This document shows positions 6,418-6,667 of a DNA stretch of 6,667 bases, piece after piece. The stretch spans positions 1-6,667 of the forward strand of contig DLBE01000056.1 of NCBI GenBank assembly GCA_002494205.1. Direction: 5' to 3'. Each line of letters begins with the position of its first letter. The first letter of the stretch is position 1. The notes below the pieces were generated by a model. The model had not been told where the DNA came from and did no database searches. It worked only from the letters and a program-made list of their open reading frames with translations. Source of the stretch: Caryophanales bacterium UBA7029. Its GTDB lineage: Bacteria; Bacillota_I; Bacilli_A; RFN20; CAG-826. The translations under genes were made by a program, and so were the position numbers.

Positions 6418-6445
6418 CAAAAAGTATTTGCAAAATTATATTAAG

Positions 6446-6667
6446 ATGAAGCAAAGAATTGTATTCAATATTATCTTCAAAAGCAGGAAATTAACGGCGT
6501 TGCCATTCTCAATCCTTCTTTTCCTCCTTACTTTTAAATCCGCCACAGCCCAGACCCAGCTCAGCCCCTACCGGCCGGGCGCCACCACCGAGGGCTGCGT
6601 CTACAGCCTGCCGAAGACCCTGGTGCGCATCAGCGTGCTGGTAGAGAAGACCACCTACGAGCCGGGC
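6446..6667 (+). CDS. DUF4831-like exported protein, N-terminal 74 residues (runs off the right edge)
   Basis: The frame is open from ATG at 6446 to the window edge. It has a basic n-region (MKQRIVFNIIFKSRK), a hydrophobic core (LPFSILLFLLTF) and a likely cleavage after ATA (residue 35), leaving Gln36 at the mature N-terminus, so the protein is exported. GCVYSLPKT (50-58) followed by VLVEKTTYEPG (64-74) fits what I recall of the start of DUF4831-family proteins in Bacteroidales, which have no settled function; I give this as recognition from memory. The gene is divergent from the operon and has its own promoter. After the signal peptide its base use changes sharply: 89 of the last 127 bases (6541-6667) are G or C by hand count, unlike the operon genes. 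It is probably a resident chromosomal gene that marks the border of the operon region. Confidence 0.8.
   Translation, partial: MKQRIVFNIIFKSRKLTALPFSILLFLLTFKSATAQTQLSPYRPGATTEGCVYSLPKTLVRISVLVEKTTYEPG

Overview
The window looks like Bacteroidales (Bacteroides/Prevotella-type) DNA. Three things suggest this: two promoters of the TTTG-N19/20-TAnnTTTG type; exported proteins that mostly start with MKK and mature at a Gln; and a DUF4831-like gene at the right edge. I cannot name a genus.

Layout. From about 5837 down to 1, eight genes lie on the minus strand, with gaps of 2 to 24 nt and one 4-nt overlap, so they read as one operon running off the left edge. In transcription order: an outer-membrane-barrel-like protein (4980-5837), a probable surface lipoprotein (4585-4977), a second lipoprotein (4032-4577), an exported caspase-family (C14) peptidase with an extra C-terminal module (2887-4026), a small exported protein that appears to share that module (2240-2872), another exported protein of unknown family (1403-2215), a second barrel-like protein related to the first (627-1406), and the start of another exported protein of the shared-module type, perhaps leading into TPR repeats (1-623). 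All eight carry a signal peptide or lipoprotein signal, so the product set acts in the periplasm, outer membrane or cell surface.

The 608 nt between 5838 and 6445 hold no convincing gene. They contain two back-to-back promoters. The minus-strand one (6328-6358) would start an RNA with a leader of about 480 nt before the first operon gene. That leader has several hairpins, including two 5' arms competing for one 3' arm (5936-6020). It may be an independent small RNA, a regulatory leader, or both. The plus-strand promoter (6386-6417) drives the DUF4831-like gene (6446 to the right edge), whose body is far richer in G+C than the operon.

Working model (inference): a secreted cysteine protease acts with envelope partners, two paralogous barrels, two lipoproteins and several small NTF2-like proteins, under control of a long structured leader. 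The caspase fold is well supported by its motifs. The partners' roles and the system's purpose cannot be read from sequence alone.
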